Below, piece by piece: positions 30,885-40,038 of a stretch of 64,000 nt of DNA (within the stretch, counting starts at the first letter, position 1; the number at the start of each line of letters is the position of its first letter). The notes beneath the pieces are model-generated. The model saw only the letters and a list, made by a program, of their open reading frames with translations. It did no database searches and was not told the DNA's origin. Source of the stretch: Acidimicrobiia bacterium (lineage in GTDB: Bacteria; Actinomycetota; Acidimicrobiia; Acidimicrobiales; Aldehydirespiratoraceae); assembly GCA_022819505.1 (NCBI GenBank), contig JAJEHD010000014.1, positions 1 through 64,000 on the forward strand. The letters are read 5' to 3'. A program made the translations under genes and the position numbers.

Positions 30885-32252
30885 TCAGAACAGGGTGAGG
30901 TACTGATCGACCTCGCCGGGGGTGACCACATGGTGGTGGTCCAGGAACTCCTGGCGCTTGACCTTCACGTAGTAGTCCCGGTAGGGACCCTCGGCCGTGT
31001 CGCCCAGTCCCCGGCCGATCACGTCCGAGGTCGCGAGCTCGTCGGCGGCGTGAAGCAGCGTGGGTGGCAGGGCCTTGATGCCCTTGGCCGCGATCTGCTC
31101 GGCTGACATCGTGTACAGGTTGTCCATGTTGGGCTCGCCCGGGTCGATGTCGTTGTCGATGCCGTCGAGGCCGCAGGCCAGCGTGGCGGCGAACATCAGG
31201 TACGGGTTGGCGGCGCCGTCGCCCAGACGGATCTCGATGCGGTCCGGTTCGGGCACCCGGATCATCTGGGTGCGGTTGTTTCCCCCGTAGACGGCGTAGG
31301 CCGGCGCCCAGGTGGCCCCCGAGGTCGGTGCGCCGACACCCATGCGCTTGTAGGAGTTGACGATGGGGCACATCACCGCCACCAGGGACGAGGCGTGCTC
31401 GATGATGCCGCCGGTGAACTTGTAGGCCATGTCGCTGAGGCCCAGCCCCTTGGTGTCCGGTCCGCCGGCTCCGCCGCCGATGAACAGCGGCTCGTCGGTG
31501 TCGGCCGACCAGAGGCTCGCGTGGATGTGCAGCCCGTTGCCGGTCTTGTCGGCGAAGGGCTTGGGCATGAAGGTGGCGTAGCGGCCGTCGCGCTGGGCCA
31601 GGGTGTGCACCATCAGCCGGAACAGGATGAGCCGGTCGGCGGTGGTCAGCGCGTCGGAATACTGCCAGTTCTGCTCGTACTGACCGTTGGCGTCCTCGTG
31701 GTCGTTGGCGTAGTTGCCCCAGCCCATGGCGTCGAGGTTCTTCGACACCGCGGTCAGATGCGGCAGCATCCGGGTCAGGCCCTTGGCGTCGTAGCAGGGC
31801 AGCGACATGGTGTCGCGGTCGTCGGCCACCGCTATCGAGCCGTCGTCGTTGCGAACCACCAGTGAGTACTCGGCCTCGACCCCGCACTTGAACACGAGGT
31901 TGCGGTCAGCCGCGGCCTCCATCGCCCGGCGCAGGATCACCCTCGGTGCGTAGGGCCACAACTCGCCCTCCACGGTGGGGTCGCACTGCATGGCGGCCAC
32001 GTTCGGCTGCCACGGGAGCTGGGTGTAGGACGCCGGGTCGGGCAGGGCGAGGATGTCGGGACTGGAGGGGTCCTGGCCCATCGGGCCGGCCGCGAAACCC
32101 GCGAACCCGGCCCCGTCGCCCATCAGCCCTTCGAGGGCGCCGACGGGCACGAGCTTGGCGCACGGCTTGCCGTGCATCTCCACGAACATGGCGTAGATGA
32201 ACTCCACGCCGTCAGCCTCCACCCGGCTCCGGATCTCCTCGAGTGCTCCCAT
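30885..32252 (-). CDS. gmaS: Glutamine synthetase-like gamma-glutamylmethylamide synthetase (GmaS/GlnT group)
   Basis: 455 residues from the ATG at 32252, preceded by AGGGAG; an ATG at 32273 would add seven. GS folds are clear: 'NLVFKCGVEAEYSLVV' (metal-binding Glu), 'TGNGLHIHASLW' (substrate His), 'GGNNRTQMIRVPEPDRIEIRLGDGAANPYLMFAA' as the ATP/substrate arginine and glutamate region. It belongs to the GlnT/GSIII-like group rather than the housekeeping GSI. Divergent transcription from an mgsABC set points to gamma-glutamylmethylamide synthetase, which joins methylamine to glutamate using ATP in the N-methylglutamate pathway. Sequence alone does not exclude ordinary glutamine synthesis or another amine substrate. 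Confidence 0.8.
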   Translation of the reverse strand: MGALEEIRSRVEADGVEFIYAMFVEMHGKPCAKLVPVGALEGLMGDGAGFAGFAAGPMGQDPSSPDILALPDPASYTQLPWQPNVAAMQCDPTVEGELWPYAPRVILRRAMEAAADRNLVFKCGVEAEYSLVVRNDDGSIAVADDRDTMSLPCYDAKGLTRMLPHLTAVSKNLDAMGWGNYANDHEDANGQYEQNWQYSDALTTADRLILFRLMVHTLAQRDGRYATFMPKPFADKTGNGLHIHASLWSADTDEPLFIGGGAGGPDTKGLGLSDMAYKFTGGIIEHASSLVAVMCPIVNSYKRMGVGAPTSGATWAPAYAVYGGNNRTQMIRVPEPDRIEIRLGDGAANPYLMFAATLACGLDGIDNDIDPGEPNMDNLYTMSAEQIAAKGIKALPPTLLHAADELATSDVIGRGLGDTAEGPYRDYYVKVKRQEFLDHHHVVTPGEVDQYLTLF

Positions 32253-32426
32253 GTCGGTCTCCCTGTGGTTCATGCCGTGTCGGCTGGGTCGCGGCGTCCG
32301 AGAGTAGTCAACGATCCCCCTGTCAGGGAATCGGAGCGCCGCTGCGCCGGGCTGAGGTCGCGGGCGCGCCGGGCGCTACCGTGCGGGCCGGATTCGGGTT
32401 GGCGAGCAATCCTCGGGAGCGGTGAC
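32253..32426. promoter_or_regulatory. Divergent promoter region between gmaS-like and mgsABC genes
   Basis: About 170 bases separate the two oppositely oriented gene sets of the N-methylglutamate pathway, so both promoters and any shared operator must be here. I see no convincing -10/-35 pair or dyad; the region is GC-rich throughout. GGGAGCGGTGAC directly before 32427 may act as ribosome-binding site for mgsA. Confidence 0.4.
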
Positions 32427-33326
32427 ATGTGCGGGATCGTGGGCCTGTTCTGCAAGACCGAGACCCACCGCCACGAGCTGGGCCGGCTGACCGCGGTGAT
32501 GCTGCGGGAGATGCGCGACCGGGGCCCGGACAGCGCCGGGTTCGCGTCCTACGACACCGGGGTGCCGGGACGTATCCGCATCACCGTCCTGGCCGAGGGC
32601 ATCGAGGTGGACTGGGGGCCGGTGGCCGCCGCGCTGGAGAAGGTGCTCGACGCCGAGGTGACCGTCCGGGGCGTGCACGACCATGCGGTCTTCTCCACCG
32701 ACGGTGACGGCCGGGCCGCCCGCCAGTGGATCATCGACAACGTGGCCGGCGCCTCCGTGCTGAGCTACGGCTCCCAGATCGAGCTGTACAAGGCGGTGGG
32801 CGACCCCGACCTGGTGGCCGAGCGTTACGACCTAGGCTCCCGCACCGGTACCCACGCTCTGGCCCACACTCGCATGGCCACCGAGTCGGCGGTCACCACC
32901 AACGGGTCCCATCCGTTCGCCACCGGCGCCGACACCTGCCTGGTGCACAACGGGTCGCTGTCCAACCACAACCGGCTGCGACGCTTCCTCGAAGGCCACG
33001 GCGAGTCGTTCCAGACCGAGAACGACTCCGAGGTGGCCGCCGGCTACCTGTCGTGGCGGATGCGCTCGGGCGACAGCATTTCGCAGGCGCTGGAGGGCGC
33101 CCTGGAGGACCTCGACGGCTTCTACACCTTCGCGATCGGCGTGGCCGACGGTTTCGCCATCCTGCGCGACCCAATCGCCTGCAAACCGGCGGTGGTGGCC
33201 GAGACCGATGACTGGGTGGCCATGTCGTCGGAGTACCGGGCCATCGCCCGCCTGCCCGGAGCCACCCACGCCGAGATCTGGGAGCCCGAGCCGGCCCGCA
33301 TCTACACCTGGAGCCTGGCCGCGTGA
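32427..33326 (+). CDS. mgsA: N-methylglutamate synthase subunit A (class II glutamine amidotransferase domain; GlxB-like)
   Basis: 299 residues. The ATG at 32427 places Cys at position 2 ('MCGIVGLFCKTE'), the N-terminal nucleophile of Ntn glutamine amidotransferases after Met removal; upstream in-frame sequence is not used. 'THALAHTRMATESAVTTNGSHPF' and 'LVHNGSLSNHNRLRRFLEGHG' are the GATase_6-like substrate-site motifs. In MgsABC the three domains of glutamate synthase are split over three genes, and this subunit corresponds to the amidotransferase domain. The start is GC-rich and about 170 bases from the gmaS-like gene. It overlaps mgsB by four bases. Confidence 0.85.
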   Translation: MCGIVGLFCKTETHRHELGRLTAVMLREMRDRGPDSAGFASYDTGVPGRIRITVLAEGIEVDWGPVAAALEKVLDAEVTVRGVHDHAVFSTDGDGRAARQWIIDNVAGASVLSYGSQIELYKAVGDPDLVAERYDLGSRTGTHALAHTRMATESAVTTNGSHPFATGADTCLVHNGSLSNHNRLRRFLEGHGESFQTENDSEVAAGYLSWRMRSGDSISQALEGALEDLDGFYTFAIGVADGFAILRDPIACKPAVVAETDDWVAMSSEYRAIARLPGATHAEIWEPEPARIYTWSLAA

Positions 33327-34042
33327 CACGCCGCTTCGACTTGGCCGAGACGACGCGGCGCGCTCTCAACCAGGCCCTGCACGACGCCTCCGGCGGCGAG
33401 TCGTTCGAGGTGGCCAACCCCCGGGGTGCTCATGCGGTGGCCTGCGGCATCACCGCAGACATCGACGTCGTGGTGCGGGGCTCGGTCGGGTACTACTGCG
33501 CCGGGATGCACCAGCGGGGCCGGGTGCTGGTGGAGGGCAACGCCAGCACCGGACTGGCCGAGAACATCATGTCGGGGGAGGTTCGCATCACCGGCAACGC
33601 CACTATGTCGGCCGCCGCCACCGGCTGCGGCGGCCTGGTGGTGGTCGGCGGCAACGCCGGCGCCCGCTGCGGCATCTCCATGAAGGGGATCGACATCGTG
33701 GTCGGCGGCAATGTCGGCCACATGAGCGCGTTCATGGCCCAGGCCGGGAACCTGGTGGTGTGCGGCGACGCGGCCGCCGATCTGGGCGACTCCATCTACG
33801 AGGCCCAGATATTCGTGCGGGGCGACGTCGAGTCGCTGGGCGCCGACTGCGTCGAGAAGGAGATGCGCCCCGAGCACACCGAGACGCTGCGGAGCCTGCT
33901 CGCCGCGGCCGCCCCTGCGACCGGCGGGGCGGAGGTGTCCCAGTTCCGCCGCTACGGCTCGGCCCGGCGCCTCTACAACTTCAACATCGACGACGTGGAC
34001 GCCCTGGAGACCGAGCGCGATGCACGGGAGGCGGTTCGATGA
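33323..34042 (+). CDS. mgsB: N-methylglutamate synthase subunit B (glutamate synthase GXGXG domain; GlxC-like)
   Basis: 239 residues from GTG 33323. Repeated beta-helix turns of the GXGXG type run through the middle ('GSVGYYCAGMHQRGRVLVEG', 'ATGCGGLVVVGGNAGARCG', 'GIDIVVGGNVGHMSAFMAQAG'), matching the C-terminal domain of glutamate synthase large subunit. As a separate subunit it is characteristic of MgsB/GlxC. It is coupled by start/stop overlaps to both neighbours (GTGA before, ATGA after). Confidence 0.85.
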   Translation: MTRRFDLAETTRRALNQALHDASGGESFEVANPRGAHAVACGITADIDVVVRGSVGYYCAGMHQRGRVLVEGNASTGLAENIMSGEVRITGNATMSAAATGCGGLVVVGGNAGARCGISMKGIDIVVGGNVGHMSAFMAQAGNLVVCGDAAADLGDSIYEAQIFVRGDVESLGADCVEKEMRPEHTETLRSLLAAAAPATGGAEVSQFRRYGSARRLYNFNIDDVDALETERDAREAVR

Positions 34043-35400
34043 GCACGCCACTGCCCGACGGCGTCGAGCCCGTGGAATCCTCCGATCCCGACTTCTGGCA
34101 CCTGCGCGAGTCGTACACCTTCGACCGCAACGTGATCGCCGAGATCCGCCGGGCCGCCAACACCGGCATCTACCGGATCAGGGGCTGGGGGGCCAAGCGC
34201 CACCTGCCCACCCTTGACGACCTCGTGTTCCTGGGCGCGTCGATGTCCCGCTACCCGCTGGAGGGCTACCGGGAGGCATGCGGCACCGACGTGGTGATCG
34301 GCGAGGGCCGGGCCGAGCGCCCGGTGCACCTGAAGATCCCGGTCACCATCGCGGGCATGAGCTTCGGCTCGCTGTCGGCCCAGGCCAAGGAGGCCCTCGG
34401 CAGGGGCGCCAGCGCCGCAGGCACGTCCACCACCACCGGCGACGGGGGCATGACCGACGAGGAGCGCCAGCACTCGGCCACGCTGGTGTACCAGTACCTG
34501 CCGTCGCGCTACGGCATGAACCCCGACCATCTGCGGGTGGCTGACGCCATCGAGGTGGTGGTGGGCCAGGGGGCCAAGCCGGGCGGCGGCGGGATGCTGC
34601 TCGGACAGAAGATCACCGAGCGGGTGGCCGAGATGCGGACACTGCCGGAGGGCATCGACCAGCGCTCGGCGTGCCGCCATCCCGACTGGACCGGTCCCGA
34701 CGACCTTGAGATCAAGATCGGCGAGCTGCGGGAGATCACCGACTGGCAGGTCCCGATCTATGTGAAGGTGGGCGCGGCCCGCCCCTACTACGACACCGCC
34801 CTGGCGGTGAAGGCCGGCGCCGACGCGGTGGTGGTGGACGGCATGCAGGGCGGCACCGCGGCCACCCAGGACGTGTTCATCGAGCATGTCGGCATCCCCA
34901 CGCTGGCCGCCATCGGCGAGTCGGTGCGGGCGCTGCGCGAGCTCGGCGTGCACCGGCGGGAGGTGAAGCTCATCGTGGCGGGTGGGATCCGCTCGGGCGC
35001 TGACGTGGCCAAAGCGCTGGCCCTCGGCGCCGACGCGGCGTCGATCGGCACCGCCGCACTGATCGCCATCGGCGACAACGACCCCGCCTACGAGGCCGAG
35101 TACCAGGCCCTCGGCACCTCGGCGGGCTTCTGGGAGGACTTCCAGGCCGGCACCGACCCGGCCGGGATCACCACCCAGGACCCCGACCTGTCGGCCCGCC
35201 TCGATCCGGTGCTGGCCGGCCGGCGCCTGGCCAACTACCTGCAGGTCCTCACCATCGAGACCCAGATCCTGGCCCGGGCCAACGGCAAGTCGCACGTGCT
35301 GAACCTCGAGCCTGAGGACCTGGCTGCACTGACCGTAGAGGCGGCCGCAATGGCTAAAGTTCCGCTGGCGGGCACCGGCTGGGTGCCCGGCGCCGGCTGA
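34039..35400 (+). CDS. mgsC: N-methylglutamate synthase subunit C (glutamate synthase FMN-binding domain; GlxD-like)
   Basis: 453 residues from the ATG at 34039. It corresponds to the FMN/3Fe-4S domain of glutamate synthase: 'IPVTIAGMSFGSLSAQAKEALGRGA', 'TSTTTGDGGMTDEERQHS', 'GQGAKPGGGGMLLGQKITE', 'VDGMQGGTAATQDVFIEHVGIP', and 'VKLIVAGGIRSGADVAKALALGADA'. Together with subunits A and B it would convert gamma-glutamylmethylamide (or glutamate plus methylamine) to N-methylglutamate. The alternative reading is a GlxBCD protein of unknown role; the adjacent gmaS-like gene favours MgsABC. Confidence 0.85.
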   Translation: MSTPLPDGVEPVESSDPDFWHLRESYTFDRNVIAEIRRAANTGIYRIRGWGAKRHLPTLDDLVFLGASMSRYPLEGYREACGTDVVIGEGRAERPVHLKIPVTIAGMSFGSLSAQAKEALGRGASAAGTSTTTGDGGMTDEERQHSATLVYQYLPSRYGMNPDHLRVADAIEVVVGQGAKPGGGGMLLGQKITERVAEMRTLPEGIDQRSACRHPDWTGPDDLEIKIGELREITDWQVPIYVKVGAARPYYDTALAVKAGADAVVVDGMQGGTAATQDVFIEHVGIPTLAAIGESVRALRELGVHRREVKLIVAGGIRSGADVAKALALGADAASIGTAALIAIGDNDPAYEAEYQALGTSAGFWEDFQAGTDPAGITTQDPDLSARLDPVLAGRRLANYLQVLTIETQILARANGKSHVLNLEPEDLAALTVEAAAMAKVPLAGTGWVPGAG

Positions 35401-35435
35401 GCCAGCCGGACCCGACAACCGGCGAGGGGAGTTCG

Positions 35436-37895
35436 ATGGCCCAACCGCTGCCCGATCGTGCCCAGGTGGTGGTGGTGGGCGGCGGCATCGTCGGCTGCAG
35501 CGTGGCCTACCACCTGGCCCGCCGGGGCATCACCGATGTGGTCGTCCTCGAGCAGAACCAACTCACCGGCGGCACCACCTGGCACGCCGCCGGGCTGGTG
35601 GCCCAGCTCAAGTCGACCTTCAGTCTCACCAAGCTGGCCACCTACTCGGCCCGGCTCTACGAGGCGCTGGAGGACGAGACCGGCCAGGCCACCGGGTGCC
35701 GCACACCCGGGTCGATCTCGGTGGCGGCCGACGCCGAGCGCTGGGAGGAGATCAGGAGGGGTGCGGCCATGGCGGTCTCGCTCGGGGTCGAGACCCGCGA
35801 GATCGACATCGACGAGCTGCGGGAGCGCTGGCCGCTGATCCGCACCGACGACATCGTCGGCGCGCTGTACATCCCCCGCGACGGCCACACTTCGCCGGTG
35901 GACACCACCATGGCCCTGGCCAAGGGGGCCCGCAGCCGGGGCGTGCGGATCGTCGAAGGCGTTTCCGTCACCGGGTTGCGCACTGCCGACGGCGCCATCT
36001 CGGGCGTTGACACCGAGCAGGGCAGCATCGAGACCGAGACCGTGGTGCTGGCCACCGGCATCTGGACCCGCCAGCTCGCGGCCCAGATCGGGGTCAACGT
36101 GCCGCTTCAGGCCTGCGAGCACTTCTACGTCGTGTCCGAGCCGCTCGGCCTGGACGCCAACACGCCGGTGCTGCGCGACCCCGGGAACTACACCTACTTC
36201 AAGGAGGAGACCGGCAAGCTCATGGCCGGATTCTTCGAGCCCCGGGGCAAGGTGTGGAACCTCGACGGAATAGGTAGGGACTTCTCGTTCGGCACGCTGG
36301 CCGAGGACTGGGACCACATCGGCCCGATCTTCGAGCGGTCCATCCACCGGGTCCCGGCGCTGGGGGAGTGCGGCATCCAGCTGTTCCTCAACGGCCCCGA
36401 GGCCTTCACCCCCGACGGGGTGTACTACCTCGGCGAGTCGCCCGAGGTGGACGGCTGCTTCGTGGCCGCCGGGTTCAATTCGGTGGGCATCCAGTCCGCG
36501 GGCGGGGTCGGCTGGGCCCTGGCCGACTGGATCGCCGACCGCCACCCGCCCATGGACCTGTCGTCGGTGGACATCCGCCGGGCCTTCGGATTCCAGGCCG
36601 ACCCCGCCTACCTGGCCGAGCGCGTCCCCGAGAGCCTGGGGCTGCTCTACGCCATGCACTGGCCCTTCTACCAGTACCAGAGTGCCCGGGGCCAGCGGAT
36701 GTCGCCGCTGCACGACCGGCTCGAGGCCGCGGGGGCGGTGTTCGGTGAGACCGCGGGCTGGGAGCGGCCCAACTGGTTCGCCGCCGATGGCCAGGCCCGC
36801 GAATACGTCTACAGCTACGGCAATCAGAACTGGTGGGCCAACGCCGGGGAGGAGTGCCGGGCGGTGCGGGAGCGGGTGGCTCTGTTCGACCAGACGTCGT
36901 TCGCCAAGTTCACGGTGGACGGCCCCGACTCGCTGGTGGTGCTCGACGAGCTGAGCGTGGCCCGCATAGACGTGCCCGTGGGCAAGGCGGTGTACACCCA
37001 GTGGTGCAACGATCGCGGTGGGATCGAGGCCGACCTCACCATCACCCGCCTGGGCCTGGACCGCTTCCTGGTGGTGACCGCGGCTGCGGCCCAGACCCGG
37101 GACTGGGCCCGCCTGCGCCGGGCGTGCCGCGGCCGGGACGTGGACATTGCCGACATCACCGAGCACTGGGCCATGATCGGGCTGATGGGCCCCAAGGCCC
37201 GGTTCGTGCTCGGTCCGCTCACCGACGCCTCGCTAAGCAACACCGACTTTCCGTTCGCCACCTCCCAGCGCATCGAGATCGCCGGGATCGACGTGCTGGC
37301 CCTGCGGATGAGCTATGTGGGCGAGCTGGGTTGGGAGCTGTACCTGCCCAACGAGCACGCCGTTGACCTGTTCGACGCCCTGGTCGCCTCGGGGGAGCCC
37401 CACGGCCTGGCCATGGCCGGCTATCACGCCATGAACACGCTGCGGCTGGAGTCGGGCTACCGCCACTGGGGCCACGACATAACCGACGAGGACACCCCGA
37501 TCGAGGCCGGGCTGGGCTTCACCATCGGCTGGGACAAACCCAACCCGTGGAACGGCCGGACCGCGCTGGAGAATCAGCGGGAGCAGCCCCGCAACAAGCG
37601 CCTGATCCAGTTCCGCTTGGAGCATCCCGAGATGCTCTGCTACCACGACGACCCGATCCTGCGCGACGGCGAGCCGTTGGGCAGCACCACCTCGTCGATG
37701 TGGAGCTACATCGAGGACCGCTGCCTGACCATGGGCTACCTGCACCGCCCCGGATCGGAGGGTGTCGTCCAGGACTGGCTCGACACGGGGCACTTCGAGA
37801 TCAACATCGGCGGCGAACTGGTTCCGGCCACCCCGTCGATCCGCAGCTTCTACGATCCCCGCAACCAGCGAGTCCGCCTCACCGACGGCCCCTAG
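35436..37895 (+). CDS. Dimethylglycine/sarcosine dehydrogenase-like flavoprotein (DAO plus GcvT domains)
   Basis: 819 residues. Residues 1-420 form a DAO-type FAD domain: 'VVVVGGGIVGCSVAYHLARRG' (11-31) and 'LTGGTTWHAAGLVAQ', where H50 is in the position of the histidine that carries covalent FAD in mammalian dimethylglycine and sarcosine dehydrogenases. Residues about 440-819 are a GcvT-like folate domain ('RVALFDQTSFAKFTVDGPDS', 'ELGWELYLPNEHAVDLFDAL', 'GYHAMNTLRLESGYRHWGHD'). The enzyme would remove a methyl from dimethylglycine or sarcosine and hand it to tetrahydrofolate. It starts 35 bases after mgsC with GGCGAGGGGAG upstream. The exact N-methyl substrate is not resolved. Confidence 0.87.
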   Translation: MAQPLPDRAQVVVVGGGIVGCSVAYHLARRGITDVVVLEQNQLTGGTTWHAAGLVAQLKSTFSLTKLATYSARLYEALEDETGQATGCRTPGSISVAADAERWEEIRRGAAMAVSLGVETREIDIDELRERWPLIRTDDIVGALYIPRDGHTSPVDTTMALAKGARSRGVRIVEGVSVTGLRTADGAISGVDTEQGSIETETVVLATGIWTRQLAAQIGVNVPLQACEHFYVVSEPLGLDANTPVLRDPGNYTYFKEETGKLMAGFFEPRGKVWNLDGIGRDFSFGTLAEDWDHIGPIFERSIHRVPALGECGIQLFLNGPEAFTPDGVYYLGESPEVDGCFVAAGFNSVGIQSAGGVGWALADWIADRHPPMDLSSVDIRRAFGFQADPAYLAERVPESLGLLYAMHWPFYQYQSARGQRMSPLHDRLEAAGAVFGETAGWERPNWFAADGQAREYVYSYGNQNWWANAGEECRAVRERVALFDQTSFAKFTVDGPDSLVVLDELSVARIDVPVGKAVYTQWCNDRGGIEADLTITRLGLDRFLVVTAAAAQTRDWARLRRACRGRDVDIADITEHWAMIGLMGPKARFVLGPLTDASLSNTDFPFATSQRIEIAGIDVLALRMSYVGELGWELYLPNEHAVDLFDALVASGEPHGLAMAGYHAMNTLRLESGYRHWGHDITDEDTPIEAGLGFTIGWDKPNPWNGRTALENQREQPRNKRLIQFRLEHPEMLCYHDDPILRDGEPLGSTTSSMWSYIEDRCLTMGYLHRPGSEGVVQDWLDTGHFEINIGGELVPATPSIRSFYDPRNQRVRLTDGP

Positions 37896-37912
37896 CAATC
37901 GGGCCCTGGCAC

Positions 37913-38881
37913 TCAGGCGGTCGCGGCCGGGGGCAGTCTGGATTTGTAGGCGTCCATCAAGCGGGGGAACCACCGGTTCCAGAACTCGGTCGACGTCTCG
38001 CCCAGGGAGCGGTCGATCTCGATGGCGAAGGACTGCATCAGTTTGGAGTTGGCGAACAGCTCGCTGTGAGCGGTGACCGCCGAGTGGGCCGCCCTGAAGG
38101 CCCGCCGAGCCCGCTCGCCGGCCCAGTCGGCCGGGAGAAGCTCTGCGGGCAGCAGAGGATCGCTCCGAAGCACCGCCTCGGTGTCGAGCGTGGCTGAGAA
38201 CATGGAGGCCGCAAGCATGTCGTCGTCCGTGATCGGGGCGTGCTCGACGATAGAGATCAGCCGCTGCTCGATCGCGTCGTAGCGGTCGGCGAGCGAGGCC
38301 AGCGGCCAGAGACGGTTCACGATGTCGGCGGGTCGCGTGTGCTCTCCGACCTGGATGGTTGTGGTGACGAAGCTGGTGACCGCTCCGGACACCCCGAGGT
38401 GGGAGGCGAGTTGGCGTACGAAGTCGGAGAGGTCGCCGGCGTGGAGATACAGGCCCGACTGCACAGGCGCGGCGCCTGACTCGACAAGAAGACCTCGGAG
38501 GGCGTCGCGTGCTCCCCGGCGCCTCTCGGGGATCTCGAAGCCGATGAGGTGCCAGTAGCCGTCCCACGGCTCGAGGCCGGCGTCTACCCGATGCGCGAAC
38601 GCCGTCCACCCGATGTCGGTGTCCAGTTCGGCTCGCCCCAAGCCGGTCGCCACGTACTGCGCCGAGCGCCCGCGGCCTGCCACGCGGGTCAGGAGCCCGT
38701 CCCGCACGACCCGGGCCAGGCAGTCCCTCATCGCCTTGTCGCTGTGCCCCGCGACCCCGGCCACCGCAAAGAGCGACCCGGCATCGAGGGTGCCGTCCGC
38801 GCCGATCGCCGACAGCACGAGCGTGCGGGTGGGCAGAACGCCACTGTGGTCTGCCCCCGAGCCTGCCGGTGGATCACCCAT
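37913..38881 (-). CDS. PaaX-family transcriptional repressor
   Basis: 322 residues from the ATG at 38881. An N-terminal winged helix (about residues 20-80, 'KAMRDCLARVVRDGLLTRVAG') and the C-terminal PaaX tail 'DPLLPAELLPADWAGERA' identify the family. The prototype represses phenylacetate genes and responds to phenylacetyl-CoA; here the effector is unknown. It is divergent from the Rieske oxygenase gene with 59 bases between starts. A consensus TATAAT (38889-38894, minus strand) ends about seven bases before the ATG, implying a leaderless mRNA. An alternative TTG at 38911 would run through that promoter and is unlikely. Confidence 0.88.
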   Translation of the reverse strand: MGDPPAGSGADHSGVLPTRTLVLSAIGADGTLDAGSLFAVAGVAGHSDKAMRDCLARVVRDGLLTRVAGRGRSAQYVATGLGRAELDTDIGWTAFAHRVDAGLEPWDGYWHLIGFEIPERRRGARDALRGLLVESGAAPVQSGLYLHAGDLSDFVRQLASHLGVSGAVTSFVTTTIQVGEHTRPADIVNRLWPLASLADRYDAIEQRLISIVEHAPITDDDMLAASMFSATLDTEAVLRSDPLLPAELLPADWAGERARRAFRAAHSAVTAHSELFANSKLMQSFAIEIDRSLGETSTEFWNRWFPRLMDAYKSRLPPAATA

Positions 38882-38921
38882 ATGCCGTATTATATCGACG
38901 GCCGTTTGCAAAATGCGGCAT
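38882..38921. promoter_or_regulatory. PaaX operator and overlapping divergent promoters
   Basis: ATGCCGTAT at 38882-38890 and ATGCGGCAT at 38913-38921 form an inverted repeat with one mismatch in nine, their centres 31 bases apart. The left arm overlaps the paaX -10 (TATAAT, minus strand, 38889-38894). The right arm lies between a -35 (TTGCAA, 38906-38911) and a -10 (TACGCT, 38928-38933; 16-base spacing) of the Rieske gene. A repressor dimer bound here would block both promoters. Confidence 0.6.
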
Positions 38922-38940
38922 CAGTGCTACGCTGATTGTC

Positions 38941-40038
38941 GTGACCGCATCCGCAGTGACCTTCGATCCGGAGCACGCCCTTCCCAACGCCTTCTACCGG
39001 GACCCCGTTGTCCACGCGGCCGAGATGACCGGCATTTGGCACGGGGACTGGGCGTTCGTCACAACCGAGGACGCCGTCGCTGCGCCTGGCGACCAGCTAC
39101 CGGTCATAGTCGGCGATCAGCCGGTGTTGCTTCTTCGCAACCAGGAGGGAGAACTCCGCGCTCTGTCCAACCTGTGTGCCCACCGGGGCACGCTGCTGCT
39201 GGAGCGCCCGGCCAAGGCCAAGCGCATCCAGTGCCCCTACCACGCCTGGACCTACAACGACAGCGGACGGCTGTTGGCGGCGCCCTTCACATCGAAGGAC
39301 GACGTCGACAAGGCCGAGCACTGCCTGCCGGAGTACCTGGTGGAGTCGTGGCACGGGCTGGTCTTCGTCAGCCTCAACCCCGACGTGGAGCCGCTGGCCG
39401 AGCGTTTCGCCGCGGTGGAGCCCCATGCGGTTGCGTACGGCATCGACCGCATGGACCACTGGTCCGACCAGCAGGAGACGCAGGTGTGGGACTGCAACTG
39501 GAAGCTCGCGATCATCAACGCGATGGAGAGCTACCACCTATTCCAGGTCCATCCCAAGACGCTCGAGCCGTACTCGCCGACCCGGGACGCCTACTACGTC
39601 GCGGGCTCGGCCCGGGCCACCGCCACCGGCGGCCGGGTCGAGGGCGCTGACGACTACCTGCTCATCAGCCTTCCGCCCAACTTCGTGGGAGCGTTCAACT
39701 CGGGCGGCTTCTTCTGGCAGGCGGTCCACCCGATGGGCACTCACCGCTGCGCGGTCCGCACCGGAGGCGGCTACGTGTCACCCGGAGGCTCACGCACCGG
39801 CGGCCGGTTGTCGCGATGGATCAGGCGGACCGCCAGCAGCGCCGCGGGCTACTCGCTGCCGGACTTCCTGCCCGAGGACAAGGCCATCTGCGAGCGCGGC
39901 CAGCGGGGAGCCACCGGCGACTTCTCGCCCGGACGGCTCGTTCCCGCCGAACGGGTCGTCGCCGACTTCGGCCACTACCTCAACTGGCGGCTCAACGGCG
40001 TCGAGCCCCCGACCGTCCACAGGGAGGCGAGCCCATGA
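38941..40038 (+). CDS. Rieske non-haem iron oxygenase, alpha subunit type
   Basis: 365 residues from GTG 38941, which sits about eight bases after the -10 TACGCT, so the message may be leaderless. The Rieske [2Fe-2S] site is C79-x-H81 and C98-x2-H101. The mononuclear iron site is in 'WKLAIINAMESYHLFQVHPKT' (E196, H199, H204); the third, acidic ligand is not assigned. The family includes ring-hydroxylating dioxygenases and N-demethylases such as glycine betaine monooxygenase and stachydrine or carnitine oxygenases. The demethylation genes around it favour a quaternary-amine substrate, while the PaaX partner would favour an aromatic one. No reductase gene is adjacent. It overlaps the next small gene by four bases. 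Confidence 0.87.
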   Translation: MTASAVTFDPEHALPNAFYRDPVVHAAEMTGIWHGDWAFVTTEDAVAAPGDQLPVIVGDQPVLLLRNQEGELRALSNLCAHRGTLLLERPAKAKRIQCPYHAWTYNDSGRLLAAPFTSKDDVDKAEHCLPEYLVESWHGLVFVSLNPDVEPLAERFAAVEPHAVAYGIDRMDHWSDQQETQVWDCNWKLAIINAMESYHLFQVHPKTLEPYSPTRDAYYVAGSARATATGGRVEGADDYLLISLPPNFVGAFNSGGFFWQAVHPMGTHRCAVRTGGGYVSPGGSRTGGRLSRWIRRTASSAAGYSLPDFLPEDKAICERGQRGATGDFSPGRLVPAERVVADFGHYLNWRLNGVEPPTVHREASP

